64,000 nucleotides of DNA from Algibacillus agarilyticus (GTDB lineage Bacteria > Pseudomonadota > Gammaproteobacteria > Enterobacterales > Alteromonadaceae), in contig NZ_QMED01000001.1 in the NCBI RefSeq assembly GCF_003286125.1, positions 1 through 64,000 of the forward strand, in the 5' to 3' direction. The notes beneath the pieces were generated by a model that worked only from the letters and a program-made list of their open reading frames with translations, searched no databases and was not told the origin of the DNA. Numbering within the stretch: position 1 is the first letter of the stretch; each line of letters opens with the position of its first letter. Below, piece by piece: positions 38,194 through 46,107 of the stretch. Position numbers and translations under genes: made by a program.

Positions 38194-39004
38194 CCCTATC
38201 TGCCAAAACTCATCTATTAAAAATCAAAAACTATCAGACTCACATAAACTCGTCAGGTTCCTCAGTAAACAAGATAAATATAACAAGAAGCCAAGCCTTT
38301 AACATTGAAGAAGGCAAACTAAGCCATCTCTTTCAAATTAACATGCCCATGCTGATTAAATGCTTTTTTAACTATTTGTGGCTTAGCTTTTTCAGTAAAT
38401 TTGTAACTCATTTTTATTAACTGCTACTAAAAAGTTAGAAGCAACAACAACCCTGATACAACTGATCACCAAATAACGTCGTATAACTACTTAGGCCGAC
38501 AAGAGGTCGTAAAATTGAACCTGCATTATCGCGTTAACCTTAAATAATAACGATACCAAAACCCAACTGCACGTTAGGTATTCTTTTGTTTTCAAGATAT
38601 TCACGTATTAACCATTAATGATGATCAAGAATGGGGCGTCAATATCGAAGAAATAAATAGCATTATCATTCATTGCATCGGCAGCATCTATCAAAAAATT
38701 CATCCCTAAAAATCCTGCAGAATGTCGGCTAAATCATAGTGTTAATGATAATTTGCTCACCATTTTGGTCACCAATCATGTTTTTATAAGACAAGGTGTT
38801 TTTTAAAGCGATAAATAAACGTATTTGTATTGTTTTTGAATGAGCCAGTTGCGGGATATTAGATGAGGGTAAGAAGACAATTTAACCTTTAGCCATAAGG
38901 GTATACCGGCGTGATTTGGTCACAATTGGGTCACAAATAGCTAAAACAGTGAGTTAATATTTTTCAAGCTTTAAGGTAAGTATTTGATAGGTAACAAGAA
39001 GAAA
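38194..39004. other. Gene-poor region beside the tRNA-Asp cluster
   Basis: About 0.8 kb without a full-length gene. It holds a 30-codon minus-strand open frame (listed separately) and a start-less plus-strand open stretch at 38578-38709 that reads like coding sequence (F-Q-D-I-H-V-L-T-I-N-D-D-Q-E-W-G). These look like decayed gene fragments. No complete transposase, integrase or attachment-site duplication is visible. Confidence 0.5.
38319..38411 (-). pseudogene. 30-codon open frame, possible transposase N-terminal remnant
   Basis: An ATG-started frame begins MSYKFTEKAKPQIVKKAF and stops after 30 codons. The K-F-T-E-x-x-K-x-Q-I-V-K pattern resembles the helix-turn-helix start of some transposases, but the stop comes early and no continuation was found. 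A genuine tiny protein is also possible. Confidence 0.3.
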
Positions 39005-39081
39005 TGGCGGAGTGGACGGGACTCGAACCCGCGACCCCCGGCGTGACAGGCCGGTATTCTAACCAACTGAACTACCACTCC
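39005..39081 (-). tRNA. tRNA-Asp (GTC), copy 4 in transcription order
   Basis: A 77-base gene on the minus strand starting GGAGTGGTAGTTCAGTTGG, with anticodon GTC in the loop CCTGTCACG, the T-loop GGTTCGAGTCC and an encoded CCA end. It matches bacterial tRNA-Asp closely. It is identical in sequence to the other three copies and is last in the cluster; a pyrimidine-rich run follows. Confidence 0.97.
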
Positions 39082-39130
39082 GCGTGGTTGCTTATGCAGG
39101 GAAAAATCAATAAACGTGCGTTTAATGAAA

Positions 39131-39207
39131 TGGCGGAGTGGACGGGACTCGAACCCGCGACCCCCGGCGTGACAGGCCGGTATTCTAACCAACTGAACTA
39201 CCACTCC
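39131..39207 (-). tRNA. tRNA-Asp (GTC), copy 3 in transcription order
   Basis: Identical 77-base tRNA-Asp with encoded CCA. A 49-base spacer separates it from the copy at 39005; part of the spacer beginning (GCGTGGTTGC) is shared with another spacer, a trace of tandem duplication. Confidence 0.97.
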
Positions 39208-39253
39208 GCGTGGTTGCATAAAGCATAAAAGTTCTAATTTACTATTTCGATGT

Positions 39254-39330
39254 TGGCGGAGTGGACGGGACTCGAACCCGCGACCCCCGGCGTGACAGGC
39301 CGGTATTCTAACCAACTGAACTACCACTCC
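39254..39330 (-). tRNA. tRNA-Asp (GTC), copy 2 in transcription order
   Basis: Identical 77-base tRNA-Asp with encoded CCA. It is separated by 46 bases from the copy at 39131. Confidence 0.97.
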
Positions 39331-39363
39331 GCATATATCGAAATGTAAATTGTTATTAAGCAT

Positions 39364-39440
39364 TGGCGGAGTGGACGGGACTCGAACCCGCGACCCCCGG
39401 CGTGACAGGCCGGTATTCTAACCAACTGAACTACCACTCC
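39364..39440 (-). tRNA. tRNA-Asp (GTC), copy 1 in transcription order
   Basis: First copy after the promoter on the minus strand; identical 77-base gene with encoded CCA. The spacer to the next copy is 33 bases. Confidence 0.97.
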
Positions 39441-39475
39441 ATTATGCTTAATGGTGAGCCCTAAGACTCGTGCTA

Positions 39476-39492
39476 CTGACGGGGTCTGTCAG
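39476..39492 (-). other. Small hairpin in the leader of the tRNA-Asp transcript
   Basis: CTGAC, seven bases and GTCAG form a 5-bp stem between the promoter and the first tRNA. Because of this position it is more likely part of the precursor-tRNA leader than a terminator. Confidence 0.4.
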
Positions 39493-39503
39493 AAGCGGGC
39501 TGA

Positions 39504-39532
39504 ATATTAAGGTCAGATGGCCGATGAGTCAA
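39504..39532 (-). promoter_or_regulatory. Sigma-70-type promoter of the tRNA-Asp operon
   Basis: On the minus strand, TTGACT (39527-39532) is followed after exactly 17 bases by TAATAT (39504-39509), then a GC-rich stretch (CAGCCCGC) where a stringent discriminator is expected. Transcription would start near 39497 and run into the four tRNA-Asp genes. Confidence 0.7.
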
Positions 39533-39555
39533 CCGCTTTTTTACATTTTTTTTAA

Positions 39556-40977
39556 TTATCTTTCATCTGGTAAAGATAGGTCTATTATATCGTCAGATTC
39601 TGTTGATTTTTCAGCCCCACCATCCAATGTTAGCTCGTCTTTAGGCTTTTTCTTCGGTAATTTAAATTTTGGAATTTTAAATTTAATCTTTTTACCTGAG
39701 CGAAAAAACCAAATAACTAAGATTGAAAGCAACAAAGCAGCAATATTTACGCTAATTAATATGATTAACGCTTTTTCTTCTTTGGCTTTTTGTGCATCTA
39801 ATGCTTTTTGTGCTTCAATGGCTGCCAAAGCGTCTTGTTTTGCTAGTCGTTCTGCTTCTAATTGTGCAAGCTCTTCTGCTGTGGGTTCTGGTATTGGGGG
39901 TGGATCAGCCATAAAAATAAAGGTAGGTGCTTTGATGATCACGTCTCGATCATTTATATCTTTACCAAAACCACTTATTTCAACTTTGTATTCACCATCT
40001 TCATAATTCATTAAGGGTTTAACCCGAGGCTCTATCGTTTCATCACCAAGTGAAAATAATTCGATTTCACCATTTGGGAAATACGCTTTACCGTTAAAAA
40101 CAAATGTCTCAAATTTAATTTTATCGGTTTTAGGGCTAATTTTTAAATGATGAAAGTCGCCATTAACAACCGTTTGATTTACGCTGATCTCAAAAGGTAT
40201 TGGCTCTAACATAATAGGGTCGAGTGTCACTTCTCGATTAAACAGCGCTAAGTCAAGATACATAGTGGGGATCCATTCACCCCAGGGTAAAGCAAAGCTA
40301 TATTCCCCTGTAAAGACTCCATCTTTAGGGTATTCATCAAAACCTTTGCCATCGTCATAAAATGTGCCGACTACTTTTGTATCAGCACCAAAATTTTCAT
40401 ATTCACTGTTATTTGTACTAGCAAACGTAACGTCTAAGGCGACGACATCACTAAAGCTTTTATAATCGATTGGCTTACCATTACTGGTTAAGTTGGCATT
40501 GAGTTTGAGCGTTTCACCTTGAAAGATTAATGCCGGTAAAGGATCGGCGTGTAATTCAATATCTGATAACACCATCACTTTGTTGTTTGGTTGCATTTTG
40601 CCTACAACTTGCCAAGGCCCGATCATTGGGTTGGTTAAATGCACCATATCGAATGTATCAGAATCATACCAGTGGCCTTCGGAATCAGGCATGGTAGCAG
40701 CATAGAGTTTGCTGCCATCGGGTCGGATCAATATAACGGGGACAGAGCCGTATTTACGGAAAAAAATAAAGGTCGCTTCTTCAACGGCATAATCAATTCT
40801 AAACCGATTTTCAAGCAATTTAATACCATTAAATTGCCCTTCAACATCGAGTAATTTAATGGCATCAAGAACCGTTGGATCTTCGCCAGGCCATTCTAGT
40901 TTTGGCTTAGCGTTTAATGCCGAGGTTTGACCGACAAAGATAATAAAAGTAATTAAAATAGCCCCAAGGCGGCTCAT
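39556..40977 (-). CDS. TIGR03503 family membrane protein
   Basis: 473 residues with a cleavable signal segment (to about S-A-L-N-A), a long beta-rich periplasmic part, a coiled-coil-like Glu/Ala/Lys-rich stretch (~365-400), one transmembrane helix (~405-425) and a short basic cytoplasmic tail. It resembles the TIGR03503 family of Shewanella and Alteromonadales, recognised here from the V-L-D-A-I-K-L-L-D-V-E-G-Q-F-N-G type start and the D-Y-A-V-E-E block. The family's function is not known to me. It lies 31 bases after dnaQ and is probably in the same transcript. Confidence 0.7.
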   Translation of the reverse strand: MSRLGAILITFIIFVGQTSALNAKPKLEWPGEDPTVLDAIKLLDVEGQFNGIKLLENRFRIDYAVEEATFIFFRKYGSVPVILIRPDGSKLYAATMPDSEGHWYDSDTFDMVHLTNPMIGPWQVVGKMQPNNKVMVLSDIELHADPLPALIFQGETLKLNANLTSNGKPIDYKSFSDVVALDVTFASTNNSEYENFGADTKVVGTFYDDGKGFDEYPKDGVFTGEYSFALPWGEWIPTMYLDLALFNREVTLDPIMLEPIPFEISVNQTVVNGDFHHLKISPKTDKIKFETFVFNGKAYFPNGEIELFSLGDETIEPRVKPLMNYEDGEYKVEISGFGKDINDRDVIIKAPTFIFMADPPPIPEPTAEELAQLEAERLAKQDALAAIEAQKALDAQKAKEEKALIILISVNIAALLLSILVIWFFRSGKKIKFKIPKFKLPKKKPKDELTLDGGAEKSTESDDIIDLSLPDER

Positions 40978-41008
40978 GTTATGTCCTATATTATTAATTT
41001 GGCGCAGT

Positions 41009-41725
41009 TTAATCGTTTAACCAAAGACAACTGCCCCCTTCTTGTTTTACGATCGCTAAGCGCTCTTCATGTGCTTGTAATTCAGTGTTATTGGCCGCCA
41101 GTACTTTTAATGCTGGCCGCTCAGTATTAATGCGCCTAATTTCATCCGCTACGGTGTTCTCACCGCCACCATCTGAAGCCAAATTAAGTGCAGTTTGCCC
41201 ACCCGTCATTAATAAGTATACGTCAGCTAAAATTTCGGCATCGAGTAATGCGCCGTGTAGTGTACGATGTGAATTATCGATTCCGTAACGCGAACAAAGT
41301 ACATCTAAGTTATTTCGTTTTCCGGGAAATAACTTTTTAGCCATAGCTAAAGTATCGGTTATACCGCAGATATCTGCAGTTTTTATATCGATTCCGTTCG
41401 ATCTAAATTCATGATCCATAAAACTAACATCGAACGATGCGTTGTGAATGACGAGATCAGCCCCTCGGATATATTCAATAAATTCATGCGCGATCACATT
41501 AAAACTGGGTTTATCCGCTAACATTTCATCGGTAATACCGTGAACTTCAATCGCTTCGGGGTCTACTAAACGATCGGGTTTTATATATATATGATAATTG
41601 TTACCTGTTAATTTACGGTCAATCACTTCTACGCAACCGATTTCAATAATACGGTGGCCTTCGTAAATAACGCCATTTTGGTTCATACCGGTTGTCTCGG
41701 TATCTAATACTATTTGTCGACTCAT
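41009..41725 (-). CDS. dnaQ: DNA polymerase III epsilon subunit (3'-5' proofreading exonuclease)
   Basis: 238 residues, normal for the family. Exo motif I is VLDTETTG (Asp and Glu metal ligands), motif II is HNASFDVSFMD, and the motif III region is HRTLHGALLDAEILADVY with the catalytic His and Asp. The C-terminal tail would bind the alpha subunit. It is divergent to rnhA, as in E. coli, with about 235 bases between the chosen starts. Confidence 0.96.
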   Translation of the reverse strand: MSRQIVLDTETTGMNQNGVIYEGHRIIEIGCVEVIDRKLTGNNYHIYIKPDRLVDPEAIEVHGITDEMLADKPSFNVIAHEFIEYIRGADLVIHNASFDVSFMDHEFRSNGIDIKTADICGITDTLAMAKKLFPGKRNNLDVLCSRYGIDNSHRTLHGALLDAEILADVYLLMTGGQTALNLASDGGGENTVADEIRRINTERPALKVLAANNTELQAHEERLAIVKQEGGSCLWLND

Positions 41726-41831
41726 GGATCGGTATCTCTAAATCTAAACATTTAATGCGAAATGCGTTGGGTCTCTCACGTCAAAAATGACGAACAAACT
41801 TTAACACGCTCATCATTTAACAAGCACTGCT

Positions 41832-41887
41832 TATACCCAAATCACTTGGGTATAAGTCACTTGGGTATAAGTCACTTGGGCATAAAT
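41832..41887. repeat. Palindrome plus 15-bp direct repeats in the dnaQ-rnhA intergenic region
   Basis: TATACCCAA-ATCAC-TTGGGTATA (41832-41854) is a 9-bp-arm palindrome. Its right arm begins three 15-bp direct repeats of CACTTGGGTATAAGT (41843, 41858 and a diverged third copy at 41873). The same 23-bp palindrome occurs inverted at 52876. Confidence 0.9.
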
Positions 41888-41960
41888 TAGTCGGTATACT
41901 TAAGAATAAGTGTTCAATATACCTTATACTGCGCCACAGTTTAAATTTGTAATTGAAATA

Positions 41961-42428
41961 ATGAAAAAAGTCGATTTATTTACTGATGGTTCATGCCTTG
42001 GTAACCCGGGGCCCGGTGGTTTTGGGGCCGTATTACGTTATGGCATCAAAGAAAAAGAATTAAGCCAAGGCTTTAGATTAACAACGAATAATAGAATGGA
42101 ATTATTAGCCGCTATTGCAGGGTTAGAAGTATTAAAAGAGCCCTGCGAAGTAATATTAACCACCGATAGCCAATATGTAAAAAAGGGGATCACACAATGG
42201 ATCCATGGTTGGAAAAAACGAGGATGGAAAACTGCAGACAAACAACCGGTTAAAAATATCGACTTATGGCAAAGGCTCGATAAAGCAGTAAATCAACACA
42301 GTGTCGACTGGAAATGGGTTAAAGGCCACACAGGCCATGCTGAAAACGAACGCTGTGACGACCTTGCTCGCAACGCAGCTGAGGCAAAAAACTTATTTGA
42401 AGATAAAGGTTATCAGCCTAACGTTTAA
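41961..42428 (+). CDS. rnhA: Ribonuclease HI
   Basis: 155 residues, the same length as the E. coli enzyme, when started at the ATG giving [20 protein letters not shown]; an upstream GTG at 41910 would add 17 residues without support. [28 protein letters not shown], and [14 protein letters not shown] carry the four acidic active-site residues and the histidine loop. It degrades RNA in RNA-DNA hybrids. It converges with the yafS-like gene 21 bases downstream. Confidence 0.97.
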   Translation: MKKVDLFTDGSCLGNPGPGGFGAVLRYGIKEKELSQGFRLTTNNRMELLAAIAGLEVLKEPCEVILTTDSQYVKKGITQWIHGWKKRGWKTADKQPVKNIDLWQRLDKAVNQHSVDWKWVKGHTGHAENERCDDLARNAAEAKNLFEDKGYQPNV

Positions 42429-42449
42429 CGACTTACAGCCTGATATTAA

Positions 42450-43190
42450 TTAAGATCGCTGCCGAATTCTTACCGTACCCACTTTTGCGGTTTGTAATTT
42501 CGCATTTAACTTCCAGCTCGGTTTAATGGGTGTTAACGGTAATTCTCTTTTTCGAGCGATTAGCATATATATGGTGCCAAAAGGCTGTAGATGTTTATGT
42601 ACTAAGGTAGTTAGCCTTTTATTACGCAATACCACTTTATTTGTTAATAGCGAACGTTGTACAAAACGCTCTTCATAAACGACCTGACAACCTAATAATT
42701 CAAGCCAATCGGTGACTCGATGAGGCGTGAAAAATCGCCCATTCCAAGGGTAACCTCGCTTTTTGTTGGGTAAAAATCGCCCTAACCCGCATAAACTAAT
42801 CGGGTTAAACCCGGTGATCAGCAAGTATCCATCAGGAATTAATATACGGTGAGCTTCGCGCAATAATTGATGTGGGTCGTAAGAAAAGTCTAAATTATGC
42901 GCTAATAAAACCGCATCAATTGAATTTTCACGAAAAGGCAAATGATGCTGATCGGCTCTAACACCTAAATTGTTACCCATCTCAGCCACATTAACCTGAT
43001 GCTTGATAGGGCTTGCACTACAATCAATTTCACTGCTTAAATTACCTAGCTTAACAAAATGATAGCCAAAAACGCGAGGTAACCAAGCATTTAAATGTCG
43101 TTGTGTTTGTTTGCGCAAGAACTCACCTTGCGGTAATGCATGCCAGGAATTAGGTTGGCTACAAAATTTAAACTGTAATGCTCTTTTCAT
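42450..43190 (-). CDS. SAM-dependent methyltransferase, YafS-like
   Basis: 246 residues with a class I methyltransferase fold. The G-x-G motif I is eroded, but D-A-V-L-L-A-H-N-L-D-F and L-L-R-E-A-H-R-I-L-I-P-D-G-Y-L-L-I-T-G-F-N-P are typical motifs of the Methyltransf_11 group. Its place between rnhA and gloB is the same as that of yafS in E. coli, which supports orthology. The substrate is unknown. Confidence 0.8.
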   Translation of the reverse strand: MKRALQFKFCSQPNSWHALPQGEFLRKQTQRHLNAWLPRVFGYHFVKLGNLSSEIDCSASPIKHQVNVAEMGNNLGVRADQHHLPFRENSIDAVLLAHNLDFSYDPHQLLREAHRILIPDGYLLITGFNPISLCGLGRFLPNKKRGYPWNGRFFTPHRVTDWLELLGCQVVYEERFVQRSLLTNKVVLRNKRLTTLVHKHLQPFGTIYMLIARKRELPLTPIKPSWKLNAKLQTAKVGTVRIRQRS

Positions 43191-43269
43191 TTATCTCGCT
43201 AAAAACTTTTAAAAAGCCTGAGCTTAAGGTAAGTTAACTACGTTAAAAACTTAATATAGCATAACGTCG

Positions 43270-44037
43270 ATGTCAGTCACCCCAATACCCATATTTAACG
43301 ATAATTACGTATGGAAAATGAGCTCAGCAAATAACGATAATATCATTATTGTTGATCCAGGTTGCGCTAAAAGCGTGTTAGCCGCGCTTAAACCCAACGA
43401 AAAAATTTGTGCGATACTTGTTACTCACCATCATTATGATCATATTGATGGCTTAACCGAGTTAAAAGCGGCATTTCCTGATGTGCGTATATATGGGCCC
43501 GATACATCAAAAATAATTGAAGTAACCCATCCGGTAACCGAAGGTGATCAAATTAAGATCACCGAACTTAATCTTTCATTTAAGGTTATTGGCGTACCCG
43601 GGCATACCCTTGAGCATGTAAGTTATTTTAGTGAACCCCATTTATTTTGTGGCGATACTTTATTCTCAGCCGGTTGCGGTCGCATGTTTGAAGGGACTCC
43701 TGAAGTGTTTAGCCATTCCCTTAGTAAGCTTTTAGCCTTACCGAATAACACGCTTGTTTATTGTGCTCACGAATACACCCTCGCTAATTTAGCCTTTGCA
43801 CAACATATTGAACCGGGTAATACCGATATCAAAGACCATATCGATAAAGTAGAAAAACTGAGAGCAAACCATTTACCCAGCCTGCCCGCTTTACTTGCTA
43901 CCGAGCAAAAAATAAACCCGTTTTTACGCACTGAATTAAAGAGTATGCAAGAAAGATTAACCCAACTCACTCAAAAACCCGCAACAACCGTTGCTCAAAC
44001 GTTTGGTTTATTGCGTCAACTGAAAGATAATTTTTAA
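43270..44037 (+). CDS. gloB: Hydroxyacylglutathione hydrolase (glyoxalase II)
   Basis: 255 residues. The metallo-beta-lactamase metal motif THHHYDHIDG, plus GVPGHTLEHVSY, H-L-F-C-G-D-T-L-F-S-A-G-C-G-R and Y-C-A-H-E-Y-T, match glyoxalase II. It hydrolyses S-D-lactoylglutathione to D-lactate and glutathione in methylglyoxal detoxification. Divergent to the yafS-like gene. Confidence 0.96.
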   Translation: MSVTPIPIFNDNYVWKMSSANNDNIIIVDPGCAKSVLAALKPNEKICAILVTHHHYDHIDGLTELKAAFPDVRIYGPDTSKIIEVTHPVTEGDQIKITELNLSFKVIGVPGHTLEHVSYFSEPHLFCGDTLFSAGCGRMFEGTPEVFSHSLSKLLALPNNTLVYCAHEYTLANLAFAQHIEPGNTDIKDHIDKVEKLRANHLPSLPALLATEQKINPFLRTELKSMQERLTQLTQKPATTVAQTFGLLRQLKDNF

Positions 44038-44047
44038 GTGCTATGCG

Positions 44048-44094
44048 CTCAAGTCACTTCAATATGCTCGTTCTGCATCTTGAAGTCACTTGAG
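44048..44094. repeat. Imperfect inverted repeat after gloB
   Basis: CTCAAGTCACTTCAA, 17 bases and TTGAAGTCACTTGAG pair at 14 of 15 positions. The right arm continues into GAGTATA, which links it to the (T)ACCCAAGTGA-type intergenic repeat at 41832 and 52876. Confidence 0.7.
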
Positions 44095-44233
44095 TATATT
44101 AAGCCTTTCATTCAGTTAACATGCCTAAATTAACGTAGTTATAACAATATGCCATATTAAAAGCCTGATCTTATTGATTTAAGCGGTGTAGCCCTTTAAC
44201 ATCGCTTTGAATTTATAAAGTCAGTGTATCAAT

Positions 44234-45856
44234 ATGAAATATTTGCTATTAAGCATAAGCCTTACCCTGCTGACTGCATGTCAGCAACTTGACATGTTAA
44301 CTGGAAGCCCAGTAGCAGAAACCAATAAAGTCGTCGAGCTTAAAGATGAATTTATTGCCGTCGAAATAGATGATGAAGAGTCATTACATTTTTATGATGC
44401 CGCACTAGCGCAAGCTTATGTGAACCAACAGCAAGAACCGCAATCAACCAAACCGGTATTTGGTAATATTTGGCAGCGGATCCAAGCAAAATTAACGTTT
44501 GATATACCAGAGAATCGTCGAGTTGCCATTCAACGTTCATGGTACGCGCGCCATCCCGATTATTTAAATCGTGTCGCTAAACGAGCAGAACCTTTTCTTT
44601 ACATGATTGTAGAAGAAATAGAGGCCAGAGGGTTACCGATGGAGCTCGTATTATTACCGATAGTAGAAAGTGCATTTGATCCTTTTGCTTACTCTCATGG
44701 CCGCGCTTCAGGCCTATGGCAATTTGTACCACAAACAGGCGATCGTTTTGGATTACATCAAAACTGGTGGTACGACGGCCGAAGAGATGTGCCCGCAGCA
44801 ACAAAAGCCGCATTAGATTACCTTACCTTTTTGCATAAACGATTTGATGGCGACTGGCTACATGCCTTAGCCTCTTATAACTCAGGTGAAGGCCGAGTTG
44901 CCCGCGCTATAAAAGCAAACTACAAATCAGGCGAAAACGTCGATTTTTGGTCTTTAGAATTACCTAAAGAAACAGATGCTTATGTGCCTAAACTATTAGC
45001 ACTGGCGGACATGATACGTCGCCCACAAGCTTACAATTTAAAAATATACCCCATTGCCAATGTCGAGGTGTTAGAAGAAGTGAATGCACCAGGCCAAATA
45101 GACTTAGCTAAAGCAGCTGAACTAGCGGATATGCACGTTAATGAGCTTCACGCTTTAAATCCAGCCTTTAACCGCTGGGCCACACCACCAGAAGGGCCAC
45201 ACCGTTTTATTCTTCCAATTGAAAAAGCGGAATTATTTAATCAAGCGATTAAAGAGTTAAAACCTGAACAGTTAGTCTCATGGAAACGTTATAAAATACA
45301 GTCAGGCGACAGCTTGGGTAAAATAGCGAGCCAACACAATGTGACGATTGATAGCATTCGCACTGCTAATAAAATCAAAGGCAATATGATACGTAAAGGT
45401 CAGCACTTACTTATCCCAGCAGCTTCACAATCATTAGACAGTTATGATTTAAGCATGAAGAGTCGAACAGAAAAAAAACAAAATATTGAACGCGGGCAAA
45501 AAAAGCAAAGCTACGAAGTAAAATCGGGTGATACATTCTGGGATATAAGTCGCGCGAATAAAGTTAATGTTCGCGAGTTAGCCAAATGGAATAATATGGC
45601 GCCTACCGATCCTATCTATCCAGGACAAAAACTGGTTATTTGGAAAGATGATGCCGTAGTAATAGGTCAATTAGGCGAAGCGCCGACCGTACGAAAAGTT
45701 AAATATAAAGTACGAAATGGGGATTCATTAGCCCGTATTGCTAATAAGTTTAAAGTAACGATTGCCGACATAGAAGGTTGGAATAAACTTAAACGCAGTA
45801 AATATTTACAGCCCGGCCAACTATTACAACTCTTTGTTGATGTGACCCGTATCTAG
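44234..45856 (+). CDS. mltD: Membrane-bound lytic murein transglycosylase D
   Basis: A lipoprotein signal with lipobox LLTAC sits at residues ~12-16. The SLT catalytic domain (~120-270) has LLPIVESAFDPFAYS with the catalytic Glu, then GLWQFVPQTGDRFGL and A-S-Y-N-S-G-E-G. Three LysM peptidoglycan-binding repeats follow, starting at YKIQSGDSL, YEVKSGDTF and YKVRNGDSL. At 540 residues it is in the usual range. It cleaves peptidoglycan glycan strands at the outer-membrane inner face. Confidence 0.95.
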   Translation: MKYLLLSISLTLLTACQQLDMLTGSPVAETNKVVELKDEFIAVEIDDEESLHFYDAALAQAYVNQQQEPQSTKPVFGNIWQRIQAKLTFDIPENRRVAIQRSWYARHPDYLNRVAKRAEPFLYMIVEEIEARGLPMELVLLPIVESAFDPFAYSHGRASGLWQFVPQTGDRFGLHQNWWYDGRRDVPAATKAALDYLTFLHKRFDGDWLHALASYNSGEGRVARAIKANYKSGENVDFWSLELPKETDAYVPKLLALADMIRRPQAYNLKIYPIANVEVLEEVNAPGQIDLAKAAELADMHVNELHALNPAFNRWATPPEGPHRFILPIEKAELFNQAIKELKPEQLVSWKRYKIQSGDSLGKIASQHNVTIDSIRTANKIKGNMIRKGQHLLIPAASQSLDSYDLSMKSRTEKKQNIERGQKKQSYEVKSGDTFWDISRANKVNVRELAKWNNMAPTDPIYPGQKLVIWKDDAVVIGQLGEAPTVRKVKYKVRNGDSLARIANKFKVTIADIEGWNKLKRSKYLQPGQLLQLFVDVTRI

Positions 45857-45900
45857 TGTATTAACAACGCGAAAGCACTTGAATCCAGTTTAGCCAAGTT

Positions 45901-45922
45901 TATACACAAGTTACTTGGGTTA
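45901..45922. repeat. Diverged copy of the TATACCCAAGTGA palindrome
   Basis: TATACACAAGTTACTTGGGTTA keeps most positions of the palindrome seen at 41832 and 52876. It lies between mltD and its terminator. Confidence 0.5.
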
Positions 45923-45959
45923 AATAGACCAATAGACGTAATTATTTTGCTGACGATAT

Positions 45960-45993
45960 AAAAAGCCGCAACCTAAATAGTTTGCGGCTTTTT
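45960..45993. terminator. Bidirectional Rho-independent terminator, mltD / DUF349 gene
   Basis: AAAAAGCCGCAA and TTGCGGCTTTTT form a strong stem with A and T runs on both sides. It sits between the convergent mltD and DUF349 genes and would stop transcription in both directions. Confidence 0.9.
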
Positions 45994-46107
45994 ACTGTTT
46001 AACGTTAAGTTGTTTATGCCGTTATAACCTGATGAAGATGCCCAATCATCAAAATTCAAATGATTAAGCAATCACCTTTATTATTATTTATAAAAAGTTA
46101 TAAAGCG

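Noticed and set aside
38561-38579. ACCCAAC-TGCAC-GTTAGGT, resembling integron attC ends
   Set aside because: The two half-sites are only five bases apart, far too close for an attC site, and no integrase gene is present.
38971-39363. 130-codon frame with threefold repeated protein sequence
   Set aside because: It runs straight through the tRNA-Asp genes and repeats because they do. It is not a protein gene.
39005-39440. Four evenly spaced identical repeats resembling a CRISPR array
   Set aside because: Each repeat folds as a full tRNA-Asp with CCA, and spacers are short, uneven and partly related to one another.
39476-39492. Hairpin considered as terminator of the TIGR03503 gene
   Set aside because: It lies downstream of the tRNA promoter and has no T run; it is better read as part of the tRNA leader.
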